Below, in pieces: positions 34,923-44,091 of a stretch of 64,000 nt of DNA. The first letter of the stretch is position 1. The number at the start of each line of letters is the position of its first letter. The notes below the pieces were generated by a model. The model did no database searches and was not told the origin of the DNA. It saw only the letters and a list, made by a program, of their open reading frames with translations. A program made the position numbers and the translations under genes. The stretch covers positions 909,501 through 973,500 of the forward strand of contig CP123444.1 in the NCBI GenBank assembly GCA_029866965.1. The letters run 5' to 3'. The stretch is from Flavobacteriaceae bacterium YJPT1-3. GTDB lineage: Bacteria > Bacteroidota > Bacteroidia > Flavobacteriales > Flavobacteriaceae.

Positions 34923-36005
34923 ATGACGCTATTAATCGTTTACGCACTCGTTTCCATCTTTTTTTCCTTTCTCTGTTCAATACTGGAGGCGGCCTTGCTC
35001 AGTTTTACCCCTTCTTTCATTAAAATCAAAAGGAAGGAGGGAAAAGGCTATGCACAAACCTTAGCCAATTTCAAAAAAGACATTGATAAGCCCTTAATTG
35101 CCATTCTTACCTTAAATACGATTGCGCATACCGTAGGAGCCATTTTAGTAGGCGTGCAGGCCGAGAAAGTATGGGGCAGCGGCAACAACGCAGTAGGAAT
35201 CGTTTCTGCAGTAATGACGCTGCTGATTCTGATTGTCTCAGAAATTATACCGAAAACCATTGGAGCCACCTACTGGAAATCGCTGGGCGGATTTACGGCT
35301 ACCTTTTTAAATATTATACTCTTCCCTTTAAAATACACCGGGATACTGTGGATTTTGATGCTCACTACCCGACTGATTGGAAAAAGTGCTCACGTCAGTA
35401 CCATGAGCCGGGAAGAATTTATGGCACTTACTGATGCCGCTGAAGAAGATGGCGTTTTTGAAGAAAACGAGACCTTGGTCATCAAAAACTTGATGGTCTT
35501 TAAGTCTGTTAAAGCCAAAGATGTGATGACCCCTTTTCCGGTGGTCACCCTGGAAGATGAAACCACAACGCTAGACGCCTTTCACGAGCAGAATAAAAAT
35601 CTAAAATTTTCCCGTATCCCAATTTACAGTGGGAAGTCGCACAATGTAACCGGCTTCGTACTCAAAGACGATATTCTGGAAGAAATTGTAGAGGAAAAAG
35701 GAGACCGCCCGCTAAGTGATATCAGACGAGAAATCTTAGTGATAGATGCACAGAAACCCATCCCGGAATTGTTTGAGACATTTGTTCAAAAGCGCGGTCA
35801 TATCGCTTTGGTCGTTGATGAATTTGGGAACACAATCGGGGTGGTAACCATGGAAGACATTATCGAGACTCTGCTTGGTTTGGAAATCATGGATGAGAGC
35901 GATACGGTAGAAGATATGCAACAGCAGGCTCGAAAAAATTGGGAACGTCGTGCCAAACGCATGGGAATAGATTTAGAAGAGGCCGAACAAAGCAATGACG
36001 GATAA
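34923..36005 (+). CDS. CNNM (DUF21) and CBS-pair membrane protein
   Basis: This 360-residue protein has an N-terminal DUF21/CNNM domain with three to four transmembrane segments (about 1-150, ILEAALLSFTPSFIKIK) and a CBS pair (about 195-320, MTPFPVVTLED, HIALVVDEFGNTIGVVTMEDIIE). It lacks the C-terminal CorC domain. Homologues transport or regulate Mg2+/Co2+ or divalent ions. It overlaps ogt by 11 bp. Confidence 0.9.
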   Translation: MTLLIVYALVSIFFSFLCSILEAALLSFTPSFIKIKRKEGKGYAQTLANFKKDIDKPLIAILTLNTIAHTVGAILVGVQAEKVWGSGNNAVGIVSAVMTLLILIVSEIIPKTIGATYWKSLGGFTATFLNIILFPLKYTGILWILMLTTRLIGKSAHVSTMSREEFMALTDAAEEDGVFEENETLVIKNLMVFKSVKAKDVMTPFPVVTLEDETTTLDAFHEQNKNLKFSRIPIYSGKSHNVTGFVLKDDILEEIVEEKGDRPLSDIRREILVIDAQKPIPELFETFVQKRGHIALVVDEFGNTIGVVTMEDIIETLLGLEIMDESDTVEDMQQQARKNWERRAKRMGIDLEEAEQSNDG

Positions 36006-36480
36006 TCAGGTTTCAGCCATTGTCGATAGTCCATTGGGCAAAGTTCTTTTAGAGGGCCATGCTGAAGGCCTGACCAAAGTTCAATTCGTGGCGGGTAATA
36101 GTGCGCCAACCTCAGCCCTTCCTGAGGAACTTCAAGACGGCGCCATTCAATTACAAGAGTATTTTAAAGGAGAGCGCAGACAATTCGATCTACTCCTAGC
36201 CCCCGATGGAACAGACTTTCAAAAGCAAATTTGGGACTTACTCCAACACATTCCCTATGGCAAAACAGAGTCTTATTTAACCCTCTCCAAACGGTATGGA
36301 GATGAAAAAGCCATTCGGGCCATCGCCGCTGCCAACGGTCGAAATCCCCTCGCCATTGTCATCCCCTGCCATCGCGTAATAGGCAGCGACGGATCACTCA
36401 CAGGCTATGCCGGTGGGCTTTCGCGAAAGCAATGGTTGCTAGACCATGAGTCTCCGGCACAACAAATGCGGTTGTTTTAA
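35995..36480 (+). CDS. ogt: methylated-DNA--[protein]-cysteine S-methyltransferase
   Basis: This 161-residue suicide enzyme has the acceptor motif IVIPCHRVIGSDGSLTGYAGG. It transfers O6-methylguanine methyl groups to its Cys. Its start lies within the CNNM gene. A perfect palindrome copy encodes LSRK directly after the YAGG segment, a place where the family normally has GLxRKxxLL; the motif therefore fits the conserved residues. Confidence 0.95.
   Translation: MTDNQVSAIVDSPLGKVLLEGHAEGLTKVQFVAGNSAPTSALPEELQDGAIQLQEYFKGERRQFDLLLAPDGTDFQKQIWDLLQHIPYGKTESYLTLSKRYGDEKAIRAIAAANGRNPLAIVIPCHRVIGSDGSLTGYAGGLSRKQWLLDHESPAQQMRLF
36417..36430. repeat. 14-bp palindrome GCTTTCGCGAAAGC, copy in ogt
   Basis: Perfect copy, read in the third frame as Leu-Ser-Arg-Lys. 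Confidence 0.9.
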
Positions 36481-36514
36481 TCTTTATCTTTAAGGAAACG
36501 AAAACATCTTCGCC

Positions 36515-37228
36515 ATGGTGAGTAGACTCAATCTGGAGCACATCCTTTTTTTAGATATTGAAACGGTACCCCAACAGAAGCGATTTGAAGATCTTGACGA
36601 GGAGTCGCAACAGTTATTTGCCGACAAGACCAGCTATTTACGAAAAGAGGAGATCAGTCCCGAAGACTATTACGAGCGAGCGGGCATCTGGGCTGAATTT
36701 GGCAAAATCATCTGTATCTCGGTGGGCTATTTCAAGGGTAGTGGAGACCGGAGACAATTTAGAACTACTTCCTTTCACGGTGACGAATCCAAACTTCTGA
36801 AGGATTTTAAATCGCTTTTGGAAACTCATTTCAACCGGCCGCAGCACTTGCTATGCGCCCATAATGGAAAAGAATTTGACTTTCCTTATATCGCAAGACG
36901 AATGATCATTCAGGGCATCAGTTTACCCACTAAGCTAAATCTGTTTGGAAAAAAACCCTGGGAAGTACCTCATCTGGACACCTTAGACCTCTGGAAATTC
37001 GGTGACTATAAGCACTATACTTCGTTACGATTATTGACCAAAGTCTTAGGCATTCCCTCTCCCAAGACCGATATAGACGGCTGTCAGGTGCGTCAGGTCT
37101 ATTATGAGGAGCAGGACATTGACCGTATCATTCTTTATTGTGAGCGGGATACGGTGGCCGTAGCCCAGGTGCTCTTAAAGCTGCGCAATGAAGAATTATT
37201 GCACGACAACGAACTGCTTTCTGTATAA
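36515..37228 (+). CDS. predicted 3'-5' exonuclease (PolB-like)
   Basis: This 237-residue DEDD-type exonuclease has motif I ILFLDIETVP (residues 10-19), motif II AHNGKEFDFPYIARR and a C-terminal ERDTVAVAQVLL, as in the predicted PolB-like exonuclease family. It probably acts in DNA repair or processing. Confidence 0.88.
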   Translation: MVSRLNLEHILFLDIETVPQQKRFEDLDEESQQLFADKTSYLRKEEISPEDYYERAGIWAEFGKIICISVGYFKGSGDRRQFRTTSFHGDESKLLKDFKSLLETHFNRPQHLLCAHNGKEFDFPYIARRMIIQGISLPTKLNLFGKKPWEVPHLDTLDLWKFGDYKHYTSLRLLTKVLGIPSPKTDIDGCQVRQVYYEEQDIDRIILYCERDTVAVAQVLLKLRNEELLHDNELLSV

Positions 37229-37255
37229 AAAAAGCCCCGAGTTTTCACTCGGGGC
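37227..37255 (-). terminator. intrinsic terminator for the M4 protease gene
   Basis: Stem GCCCCGAG / CTCGGGGC with a 6-base loop. The U-tract is on the minus strand (A-run 37227-37233). Confidence 0.88.
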
Positions 37256-37284
37256 CCTTCCACAATTGATTGGTTAAATAATTG

Positions 37285-40200
37285 CTATTGCTTAACTAGC
37301 TTATGGGTCTCCTGCATGCCATTAGCCGCGCTAACCTTAATGAAGTATACGCCTGGTGCTAGTTGGGCTACATTCAAACGTTCTGCAAATTGCTCATCGG
37401 TCCGCTCACCGTAAGATTTGCTGATTACCGCTCTTCCTTGCAGGTCGAAAACCTGAACCATAACTTCAGTAGCTTCCTCTTCCAGGTCTAAGGCGAGACG
37501 AATGTCGGTGAAGTTGCGCGCAGGATTCGGGAATACTAAAAAGTCTCCTTCAAATGTTGCGCTTTCAGCAGTATCTCCAGCAAAAGACTGGAACCCTCCA
37601 AGTTCAACCAGGCTGTTCTCCGGTGCAAAACCGGCTCCACCAGAACTCGCTGTAATCACCACCTCATCAATGTATATTTGATCTCCATTGGCAGAAGCAT
37701 CACACTGGAATCTGAACTTCGCATTATTGGTGAAGTTGTAATTCGCGCTGCTCAGGTTGACGGTAGCCGTATAAAAGGTGTTATTGTTGAAGCTAGACCC
37801 TCTAGCATAAGCGGCAACGGTTTGCCATCCAGAACCATCGTTATAGCGTACCCAAAAGTCTTCTCCATTCTCCATACTATAGGCATAAAAAGAGAAGGTG
37901 ATCTCCACATTATCGTAGCCGGTTAAGTCGTAGCCAGCTGCAGTGGTCATGGAAGAAGCATTTCCTGAATTATCGCGGATGCGAATGGAATAGGTGCCCT
38001 CAGCAGAACGTGTTCCGGCATAGCGGTAACAATCGCTTCCACCATCTAACCATCCGTCCCAGCCGGTTTCAAAATAACTGGCGATAAGCTGATCACTGGT
38101 AGGCCCTCCACCACCACCACCACCGGTAGTGGTCACATTTACGGTGTTGCTTGCTGCCGATTGATTTCCAGCAGCATCTTTGGCCACCACATAGTACGAA
38201 TAACTCGTTCCAGGCGCTAAGCCGGTCACATTGGCTGCCGTACCCGTTACGGTACCTAATAGAGCTCCATCAGCATACACATCGTAACCGGTGACGCCTA
38301 CATTATCAGTAGAAGCAGTCCAGGAAAGATCTACAGTAGTATCAGTAATATTAGAAGCCGTTAAACTTCCCGGAGCTGTTGGTGCCTCGGTATCGGCTGT
38401 GTTTTCTGCCTCCGTGGTAAAGGTCACCGTGTTACTCTGCGCCGACGTATTCCCGGCTGCGTCTTGAGCTACCACATAATAGGAATAACTGGTGCTTGCC
38501 GTCAAGCCGGTTAAATTGGCTGACGTACCGGTTACCGTACCTAATAAAGCTCCGGCTGCCGTATACACATCGTAGCCCGTAACTCCCACATTGTCTGTAG
38601 AGGCGGTCCAGCTTAATGTCGCAGTGGTCTGAGTGATGTTAGAAGCTGTCAATGATCCGGGAGCGGTTGGTGCTTCCGTATCCGGAGCCGAAGCCCCAAT
38701 AGTAATGGTATAGTCTTCTACTTCCCCGTAGGTAAAGGTTTCACAAGAAGTTGGAATACCATTGTACTTCATGGACACACGCATACGGGTATCGCCATCT
38801 ACCGCAGCGGCAGGTACCGTAAAGTTTCCGCTTACCGAAGTGGCCGTAGTCGCTGCCTGGCTAAATACCAATTCTCCGCTATCGGTGAAGCTTCCATTTT
38901 GATTGTAATCAATCCAGACCGCATAGCCTTCAGAATACACTGTACCTGTCCAGGTTGGAGTGATGGTAATTGTTGCGGTTGCTCCTTTTTCTAAAGTCGT
39001 GCTGATCGCTGTATAATCGGTATATCCACCAGTAGCGCCTGAGGTATTGTCAATGGAGCCTATTTGAACGCGTCCAATATATTCATCATTCACATTATTC
39101 CCTTGTGAAGTACAGTAATTGGGTCCTCCAGGGTTGCCTCCTCCATAAGCCTCGCCTACATTCACGGCGTAGAAGGCATTGGTCACGGCTTCCTCTTCCG
39201 GGCCACCGGCACCGTAAAGTTCAATAGCCGAGTTGATGGCTGCGCTACGCGCGTTGGCAAAAGTACTATTAGCGGAAAGGTAGAGGGTGGTCATGCGATA
39301 AGAAATCTGAGCGGCCTTTTCCATCCCAATCCCGGTAACGCTGTAATTGTCCCCTACGTCGTTGGATCCGGAACCACCAACTGCAGTCAAATAAAACCAG
39401 TAATTAAGTACTCCTGAATTGGTGTGAACTCCACAATAATCATTGGTACGGGTTGGTGTCCCACAATTGGGGTTGATCCAATAGGTTCCTCCATAGGTGT
39501 CGGGCTGTCCCAAAGACTTAGGATCGCTCATGGAACGCAGCGCAGCGGATCCTGTTCTGCGGTCAATCTCATCTCCAATCAACCAAATGGCTGCATCTGG
39601 ATTGGTATCACTACCTTTCCCTTTGGCAAAATGCTCCACTGCAGCACCCCAGATATCAGAAAAGCCTTCATTCATGGCTCCTGATTCTCTTTGATAGGCC
39701 AGATTAGAAGTGAACTGGGTTACCCCATGTCCAATTTCATGGGCGGCCACATCAATACTGGTCAAGGCGTCAAAGAAACCGTTGCCTTCCTGACCGTTGG
39801 AGGATCCGTCACCATAGGACATCACGTTAAAATACCAGAATGCATTATCGTAGTTCTGATCGACATGGACGTAGCTTCTTAACTGAGAGCCATTTCCGTC
39901 ATAGCTGCTACGACCGTGCTTTTGTAAAAAGTAATCATAGGTGTTCATCGCGCCCCAATGTGCGTCTAAGGCAGCATTATCTTTGGCGGCGTTATTGAAT
40001 TCTGCAGCCGTCCAATTGTTGTCTGCGTCAGTGAACTCTGTATAATTATTAATGTAAGGCAGAGAAGAATTCCCGGGCGCCTGATTGTTTGCGTTTCGTG
40101 TATACACTTTGCGCGAGGGATCAGAAAGAATATAATTTCCGCCGCTTAAGGTAGTCTCGATGGTTTGACTCCCGCTGTAACGGGTAGCTGCTGTTCCCGC

Positions 40201-40944
40201 AGCAAATTCTTCGTAGGCTTCTTTAACCATTACTTTGGAAGGTGTCGCTTTCGCGAAAGCACGTCCATCATGACCTTTGTTATCGGCATGAAGCACACGG
40301 TTGTTGAAGAACAAGGCCTGGCCGTTCTGTGCATCGATGTACAAATCACCACCGCCCAGAGGCTTGATGGTAAATATCTCGAATTTGTAGGCCAGTTTCA
40401 TCGACACTTCGTCGCGATCGTAAACCGGTAAAACCACCAGCTCTCCTTTAGGTTTTTCATACCCCAGTTCCTTAGAGGCTCCCTGATCTTCCCAAAGGTA
40501 AGACTGGGCTCCGGTATTGGAAATGGCACGGGAAAAAGCCTGGGTTCTGCTGATTTTCGGGCTTACACTAAGATCATCGATAGCATAAAACTCTCCGCTA
40601 ACGGAAAGTAATTCACCGTTCTTCTCGTGTACGGTAGGTTTAGCAAATTCTACTGGTACACCTTTATAATACTGCTGCATTTTTTGATGTGTAAAGCCTT
40701 GCTTGTCTCGATCAGCCTGAATAGCCTGAAAATCATTGCCTTCTGCCAGATTGAAATGCGTCCGTAACACTGCTGCCCCACTGGCTGCTGATTTCTGCAT
40801 TTGGCTGTCAAATTTGAACAGCCCATTGTACTGGGGATTAATTTTTTCCGTTTCCTTTAAAGCGGGCTTGTCCTGAGCTTGTGCAGCCAAGGCGCCTAAA
40901 ACCATTAAAGAAAAGAAAAAAATGCTTTTGTAATTTTTCTTCAT
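37285..40944 (-). CDS. secreted M4 (thermolysin-like) metalloprotease with GEVED, FN3 and T9SS sorting domains
   Basis: This protein of about 1219 residues has, in order: signal peptide; FTP/PepSY-type propeptide; M4 catalytic domain with zinc ligands H402 and H406 (HEIGH) and E426 (NEGFSDIWG); a GEVED domain (CETFTYGEVEDYTI); two fibronectin-III repeats; a poly-Gly linker; a jelly-roll-like domain; and a type A T9SS C-terminal sorting domain (LVFPNPARNFTDIR ... LAPGVYFIKV). It is exported through the outer membrane by type IX secretion and degrades extracellular protein. The ATG at 40944 (MKKNYKS) starts the signal peptide. A perfect palindrome copy encodes AFAKA in the propeptide. Confidence 0.95.
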   Translation of the reverse strand: MKKNYKSIFFFSLMVLGALAAQAQDKPALKETEKINPQYNGLFKFDSQMQKSAASGAAVLRTHFNLAEGNDFQAIQADRDKQGFTHQKMQQYYKGVPVEFAKPTVHEKNGELLSVSGEFYAIDDLSVSPKISRTQAFSRAISNTGAQSYLWEDQGASKELGYEKPKGELVVLPVYDRDEVSMKLAYKFEIFTIKPLGGGDLYIDAQNGQALFFNNRVLHADNKGHDGRAFAKATPSKVMVKEAYEEFAAGTAATRYSGSQTIETTLSGGNYILSDPSRKVYTRNANNQAPGNSSLPYINNYTEFTDADNNWTAAEFNNAAKDNAALDAHWGAMNTYDYFLQKHGRSSYDGNGSQLRSYVHVDQNYDNAFWYFNVMSYGDGSSNGQEGNGFFDALTSIDVAAHEIGHGVTQFTSNLAYQRESGAMNEGFSDIWGAAVEHFAKGKGSDTNPDAAIWLIGDEIDRRTGSAALRSMSDPKSLGQPDTYGGTYWINPNCGTPTRTNDYCGVHTNSGVLNYWFYLTAVGGSGSNDVGDNYSVTGIGMEKAAQISYRMTTLYLSANSTFANARSAAINSAIELYGAGGPEEEAVTNAFYAVNVGEAYGGGNPGGPNYCTSQGNNVNDEYIGRVQIGSIDNTSGATGGYTDYTAISTTLEKGATATITITPTWTGTVYSEGYAVWIDYNQNGSFTDSGELVFSQAATTATSVSGNFTVPAAAVDGDTRMRVSMKYNGIPTSCETFTYGEVEDYTITIGASAPDTEAPTAPGSLTASNITQTTATLSWTASTDNVGVTGYDVYTAAGALLGTVTGTSANLTGLTASTSYSYYVVAQDAAGNTSAQSNTVTFTTEAENTADTEAPTAPGSLTASNITDTTVDLSWTASTDNVGVTGYDVYADGALLGTVTGTAANVTGLAPGTSYSYYVVAKDAAGNQSAASNTVNVTTTGGGGGGGPTSDQLIASYFETGWDGWLDGGSDCYRYAGTRSAEGTYSIRIRDNSGNASSMTTAAGYDLTGYDNVEITFSFYAYSMENGEDFWVRYNDGSGWQTVAAYARGSSFNNNTFYTATVNLSSANYNFTNNAKFRFQCDASANGDQIYIDEVVITASSGGAGFAPENSLVELGGFQSFAGDTAESATFEGDFLVFPNPARNFTDIRLALDLEEEATEVMVQVFDLQGRAVISKSYGERTDEQFAERLNVAQLAPGVYFIKVSAANGMQETHKLVKQ
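38115..38690 (-). repeat. two tandem fibronectin-III repeats within the M4 protease gene
   Basis: Two domains of about 96 residues each start DTEAPTAPGSLTASNI and share WTASTDNVGVTGYDVY. The DNA copies lie about 288 bp apart and differ mainly at synonymous positions, so the duplication is not very recent. Confidence 0.85.
40247..40260. repeat. 14-bp palindrome GCTTTCGCGAAAGC, copy in the M4 protease gene
   Basis: Perfect copy, read as Ala-Phe-Ala-Lys-Ala. Confidence 0.9.
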
Positions 40945-41133
40945 TTTTGATGTAGTTATGGGAGTGTTAGATATAAATCCTTGCGCAATTGACAAGAATT
41001 TCCCAAATGTGCTAAAATTTTCTTAAAGTCATTCTGTTTTTTCGACGAAATGCAACGCTCACCATTAAGATTTTATTAACAGAGTGAATTTAGGGTCAAA
41101 ATCAATTCTTTTAAACTTGTACTTTTACAACGT

Positions 41134-42828
41134 ATGCAGGCCAACCCACTATTAACGGTTCACGATCTCACCCTGGGTTTTCAAGCAGGAAAATCATTCA
41201 CAGAAGTGCTTCATGCAGTATCATTTGATTTGTTTTCTAATGAAATCTTAGCCATCGTTGGCGAATCAGGATCCGGGAAGTCGGTTACGGCCCTGGCCGT
41301 CCTGGGCTTACTGCCGAAGAAACAAGTGAGGTTGACCAATGGTAGTATCACTTTTAAAGGTCAGGATCTATTGACAGCCACTCCCAAAGAACTTCGTAAA
41401 CTACGGGGGAACGCCCTCTCCATGATCTTTCAGGAGCCCATGAGTTCACTCAACCCGAGTATGCGTTGCGGTCAACAGGTCATGGAGGTATTACTGCGCC
41501 ATCAGAAAATAACTGCTCAGGAGGCTCGAGCAGAAACCTTAAGCTTGTTCAAACAGGTAAAACTTCCCCGTCCGGAATCCCTGCTCAACAGCTATCCTCA
41601 TGAACTCAGTGGAGGCCAAAAGCAGCGGGTAATGATCGCCATGGCCATCGCTTGTAAACCGGACATTCTAATCGCCGATGAACCCACCACCGCTCTGGAC
41701 GTTACCGTACAAAAAGACATACTCCTGCTTTTAAAGTCCCTACAATCCCAGTACGGGATGAGTATTATTTTTATTTCGCACGATTTAGACCTGGTCAGTG
41801 ATATTGCAGATCGAGTATTGGTGATGTACCAGGGTAAGGTGGTGGAGTCTGCTTCCGCGAAAGCGATCTTTCAACATCCACAACACCCGTACACCAGGGC
41901 CTTATTGAACGCCCGGCCTAAAATGACTGAGCGCCGCTCCCGCTTACCAACCATTCAAGACTTTTTGGAAGATAAAAATCTACCTCCTTTGAATACCCGC
42001 GAACAACGGGTCCGAAGACATCATGAAATCTACAGTCAGCCTCCTTTATTGGAAGTACGAAATGCCTCTAAAACTTTTTTTACGCGAGTAGGATTCTTCA
42101 GGAAACCTCAGGCTATTCAGGCGGTTGATTCCGTTTCTCTAAAAGTCTACGAAGGCGAAACGCTGGGCTTAGTGGGTGAATCGGGTAGTGGTAAATCCAC
42201 CTTAGGCAATTTGATTTTACAGTTAGACCAGGCCACTAGCGGAGAAATCCTGTATCGAGGAAAATCTTTGAACCAACTGAGTAGCCGGCAAATACGGGGT
42301 CTCCGTAAAGAATTACAATTGATCTTTCAGGATCCCTTTTCCTCTTTAAATCCCCGATTGACCGTGGGGCAGGCCATCAGTGAACCCATGCTGGTACATC
42401 AGTTGTATCCTGATGCGCAAGCGCGTAAGGAACGGGTGTTGTATATATTAAATCGAGTAGGTTTGAAGGCGGAGCATTATGACCGCTATCCTCATGAATT
42501 CAGTGGGGGTCAGCGCCAACGCATCGGTATTGCAAGGACCATAGCCGTAGCGCCCAAGTTGATCATTTGTGATGAGTCGGTTTCTGCCCTGGATATTTCC
42601 GTTCAGGCTCAGGTGCTTAATTTACTCAATGAATTGAAAGAAGATTTTGGCTTTACTTACATTTTTATTTCGCACGACCTGGCGGTAGTTAAATACATGG
42701 CCGATCAGCTGGTGGTCTTGCAAAACGGTAAAAAAGTAGAGCAAGGCGAAGCAGACGCCGTTTACGCAAATCCGCAGGAGGCTTATACTCAAGCGCTCAT
42801 CGAGGCTATTCCAAAAAAGAAATTTTAA
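41134..42828 (+). CDS. fused double ATP-binding protein of peptide-type ABC transporter (DppD-DppF like)
   Basis: This 564-residue protein contains two full oligopeptide-type ABC ATPase domains. The first has Walker A GESGSGKSV, signature LSGGQKQR and Walker B ILIADEP. The second has GESGSGKST, FSGGQRQR and LIICDES. The middle carries the oppA-type C-terminal extension (HPYTRALLNARP). The partner permease and binding protein are not in the window. A palindrome copy with one mismatch (41851-41864) encodes SASAKA. Confidence 0.92.
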   Translation: MQANPLLTVHDLTLGFQAGKSFTEVLHAVSFDLFSNEILAIVGESGSGKSVTALAVLGLLPKKQVRLTNGSITFKGQDLLTATPKELRKLRGNALSMIFQEPMSSLNPSMRCGQQVMEVLLRHQKITAQEARAETLSLFKQVKLPRPESLLNSYPHELSGGQKQRVMIAMAIACKPDILIADEPTTALDVTVQKDILLLLKSLQSQYGMSIIFISHDLDLVSDIADRVLVMYQGKVVESASAKAIFQHPQHPYTRALLNARPKMTERRSRLPTIQDFLEDKNLPPLNTREQRVRRHHEIYSQPPLLEVRNASKTFFTRVGFFRKPQAIQAVDSVSLKVYEGETLGLVGESGSGKSTLGNLILQLDQATSGEILYRGKSLNQLSSRQIRGLRKELQLIFQDPFSSLNPRLTVGQAISEPMLVHQLYPDAQARKERVLYILNRVGLKAEHYDRYPHEFSGGQRQRIGIARTIAVAPKLIICDESVSALDISVQAQVLNLLNELKEDFGFTYIFISHDLAVVKYMADQLVVLQNGKKVEQGEADAVYANPQEAYTQALIEAIPKKKF

Positions 42829-42830
42829 GT

Positions 42831-42861
42831 AAAAAAAAACGGGACCCGTGGGGTCCCGTTT
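42831..42861. terminator. bidirectional intrinsic terminator
   Basis: Perfect 10-bp stem AACGGGACCC / GGGTCCCGTT with a 3-base loop. The minus strand ends in nine U, so it is strong for the 40-residue ORF. In the plus direction, after the ABC gene, the T-run is weak. Confidence 0.85.
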
Positions 42862-42884
42862 CAAATTTTAGGGGTCAAACAAAC

Positions 42885-43007
42885 TTAAAACATGAAGAAA
42901 AATACTTTTTTAGTCAGGTAAGCGAAGTTACCCAAGACACGAAATGAGGCTTTTGCTCTTTCTGCCACCAGTTTCACCGGATTTTTTTGAGTTAGTGTAG
43001 GTTCCAT
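42885..43007 (-). CDS. candidate 40-residue small protein
   Basis: An ATG-to-TAA ORF on the minus strand encodes a basic N-terminal half (TQKNPVKLVAERAKASFRV) and an aromatic tail (KKVFFFMF). It has no Cys and no signal peptide cleavage site. It is enclosed between two strong minus-strand terminators (43027-43060 upstream, 42831-42861 downstream), which supports a transcribed unit. I do not recognise it. The amphipathic basic/aromatic composition allows a membrane-associated peptide or toxin-like role, but nothing shows this. Confidence 0.45.
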   Translation of the reverse strand: MEPTLTQKNPVKLVAERAKASFRVLGNFAYLTKKVFFFMF

Positions 43008-43026
43008 ATTTCAAAGTTTTGGGGTT

Positions 43027-43060
43027 AAAAAAAAATCCGCGGGGCTCCCCCCGCGGATTT
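43027..43060 (-). terminator. strong minus-strand terminator upstream of the 40-residue ORF
   Basis: Twelve-bp stem AAATCCGCGGGG / CCCCGCGGATTT with a 4-base loop. A run of nine U lies on the minus strand. It ends whatever is transcribed from about 43172 downward, or acts as an attenuator for the small ORF. Confidence 0.85.
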
Positions 43061-43172
43061 CAACAAATCATAACATTAAAACTCACTTTAGAAGTTTCTC
43101 CGTTATTAAAAACAGTAAAAAAGTCTCCTAGTCCATTTTTACTATCCTATCTAGAATCAACTAGAACTTGGG
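43027..43172 (-). ncRNA. candidate small RNA or attenuated leader
   Basis: From the promoter at 43178-43207 a transcript of about 145 nt would run to the terminator at 43027-43060. It holds no ORF longer than eight codons. The DNA shows nested pairings TCTAG/CTAGA inside TATCCTA/TAGGATA, and AGTCC just upstream can pair with GGACT just downstream. This matches no RNA family I know. The remaining 200 bp up to 43372 show only AT-rich sequence. Confidence 0.35.
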
Positions 43173-43177
43173 GACTG

Positions 43178-43207
43178 CTAATGTAGGATAATTTTTGTAG
43201 CCACCAA
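43178..43207 (-). promoter_or_regulatory. candidate promoter of the small RNA/leader
   Basis: On the minus strand TTG (43207-43205) is followed after exactly 19 bp by TACATTAG (43185-43178), one mismatch from TAnnTTTG. Confidence 0.4.
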
Positions 43208-43372
43208 ACAAAATGCTTAACAATTTTTGCTAAAATGTTAAAGTTTTGTGTATTTCATCGATTTTAGGCTGCACTTTAACGTTGTTTTGTTCAAAATGAG
43301 TTTTCTGATCCAAAAAGTGTAGAATTATTACACAGGCATTTTGTCGGTTTTTCTATGCATTTTATCATAAAA

Positions 43373-43400
43373 AACAACCTGTATTTCAGGTCGTTTTTTC
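43373..43400 (-). terminator. terminator of the scoAB operon
   Basis: Nine-bp stem AACAACCTG / CAGGTCGTT (one G-T pair), 5-base loop, U-tract in both directions; placed 22 bp after the scoB stop on the minus strand. Confidence 0.75.
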
Positions 43401-43421
43401 TTTTTTAAAGCGCATGAGTCA

Positions 43422-44075
43422 CTACAACTCCATTTCCGGTATTTCTCCTTCGACCACCAGGCGGCCTTCGGTGGCCTCTCTGATTTGATCTACAGTCACC
43501 CCCGGTGCCCGTTCTAACAAGCGAAATCCAGCCTCGGTCACTTCCATGACGGCAAGATTGGTTACAATCTTCGTAACGCAGCCCACTCCTGTTAATGGGA
43601 GCGTACAACGTTTCAATAATTTAGAGGCTCCGGCTCGGTTGGTATGCATCATGGCCACAATGATATTGTCAGCGCTGGCGACCAAATCCATGGCGCCACC
43701 CATTCCCTTAACCATTTTTCCGGGGATCTTCCAATTGGCAATATCTCCATTCTCCGCTACCTCCATGGCTCCCAGGATGGTTAGGTCAACATGCTGCCCA
43801 CGGATCATGGAAAAGCTCATGGCTGAATCAAAAAAGCTCGCACCCGGCAGGGCGGTAATGGTCTGCTTGCCCGCATTGATCAGATCAGCATCTTCTTCTC
43901 CTTCCCAGGGAAAGGGCCCCATACCCAGGATTCCATTCTCACTTTGAAATTCTACCTGAATATCATCGCGAACAAAATTGGCCACCAGGGTGGGAATGCC
44001 AATACCTAAATTCACATAGAAGCCATCTTTGACTTCTTTAGCAATGCGTTTCGCTATTCCGTTTTTATCTAACAT
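43422..44075 (-). CDS. scoB: 3-oxoacid CoA-transferase subunit B
   Basis: This 217-residue beta subunit has FYVNLGIGIPTLVANF, the catalytic Glu in FQSENGILGMGPFP, and GGAMDLVASADNIIVAMMHT. With ScoA it moves CoA from succinyl-CoA to acetoacetate. The Met at 44075 starts at the conserved DKNGIAKRIA; an upstream in-frame Met overlaps scoA. Confidence 0.94.
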   Translation of the reverse strand: MLDKNGIAKRIAKEVKDGFYVNLGIGIPTLVANFVRDDIQVEFQSENGILGMGPFPWEGEEDADLINAGKQTITALPGASFFDSAMSFSMIRGQHVDLTILGAMEVAENGDIANWKIPGKMVKGMGGAMDLVASADNIIVAMMHTNRAGASKLLKRCTLPLTGVGCVTKIVTNLAVMEVTEAGFRLLERAPGVTVDQIREATEGRLVVEGEIPEMEL

Positions 44076-44091
44076 AGTATGGTCTTCCTCA

